In this document: one piece after another, positions 14,760-14,893 of the stretch
Numbering within the stretch: the first letter of the stretch is position 1
How the letters are laid out: the number at the start of each line of letters is the position of its first letter
Assembly: GCA_905236735.1 (NCBI GenBank)
Contig: CAJOOU010000027.1
Coordinates: 1 to 14,893, forward strand
Direction: 5' to 3'
DNA from: an uncultured Eubacterium sp.
GTDB taxonomy: Bacteria; Bacillota; Clostridia; Lachnospirales; Lachnospiraceae
DNA: 14,893 nt
The notes under the pieces: model-generated
The model's database searches: none
Told to the model about the DNA's origin: nothing
Seen by the model: the letters and a program-made list of their open reading frames with translations, nothing else
Made by a program: the position numbers and the translations under genes

Positions 14760-14893
14760 TTTCCGACCCCCTTAAATTTTCCTGTCCGCGCTTTGCCGCA
14801 CGGCGGAACGAATTTTTCCCTGATGTCCTAAGGTAAGGAACAGCCAAAAAGATTGCAACTATAATGGCGGTAAAGAGTTTTAAATCATTAGAA
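14746..14893 (-). CDS. ABC importer permease (COG4120-like), C-terminal fragment (5' part outside window)
   Basis: Only the last 48 residues are visible. They begin with SNDLKLFTAIIVAIFLAVPY, a final transmembrane helix of the kind that ends COG4120 permeases, followed by a basic, probably cytoplasmic tail (FRRAAKRGQENLRGSENAAS). The stop TAA at 14746-14748 lies 14 bp inside the ATPase gene. The frame assignment rests on the overlap, the hydrophobic helix and the partner ATPase. The basic tail is encoded by a GC-rich palindromic stretch and may be a non-conserved extension. Confidence 0.75.
   Translation of the reverse strand, partial: SNDLKLFTAIIVAIFLAVPYLRTSGKNSFRRAAKRGQENLRGSENAAS

Overview
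The window reads as part of a chromosome of a low-to-medium GC Gram-positive anaerobe of the Clostridia, most likely Lachnospiraceae. This rests on a CdaA-CdaR-GlmM operon, a Crh-type HPr, a YvyF-like flagellar-operon protein beside a ComF homologue, AGGAGG-type ribosome binding sites, and a surface-polysaccharide locus rich in LicD proteins. The family assignment is inference from gene content. Every gene supported here lies on the minus strand, so transcription runs from high to low coordinates. No tRNA, rRNA, CRISPR array, insertion sequence or attachment site was seen.

From the high-coordinate end: (1) 14893-12777 holds the tail of an ABC importer permease, its ATPase (TrpXYZ/COG1101-like), a ComF-type phosphoribosyltransferase-fold protein, and a YvyF/TIGR03826-like zinc-ribbon protein. 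It closes with a strong intrinsic terminator at 12735-12768. (2) A promoter at 12632-12660 starts a long, tightly packed gene string. It begins with two unrecognised membrane proteins, then the c-di-AMP synthase cdaA, its partner cdaR, and glmM. (3) Without any visible break this continues into a Crh-like HPr lacking the phosphorylatable His15, a polyprenyl-phosphate sugar phosphotransferase, a family-2 glycosyltransferase, a LicD protein, and a Wzm/Wzt-type ABC-2 polysaccharide exporter. (4) An 89-bp gap with a good promoter precedes a second cassette: an IspD/TarI-like cytidylyltransferase, an extended SDR oxidoreductase, and a second LicD protein that runs into what looks like a polysaccharide pyruvyltransferase domain and off the window edge.

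Working model (inference). GlmM makes glucosamine-1-phosphate for UDP-GlcNAc and is a known partner of CdaA. The Crh-like protein could couple carbon status to that node. The phosphotransferase starts a lipid-linked glycan, the GT2 and LicD proteins extend and decorate it, and the ABC pair exports it. The cytidylyltransferase and SDR resemble the pneumococcal pair that makes CDP-arabinitol. They may therefore make a CDP-alditol that a LicD protein, a relative of the ribitol-phosphate transferases fukutin and FKRP, adds to the glycan. No licA/licB/licC-like choline genes are in the window, which makes phosphocholine a less obvious donor.
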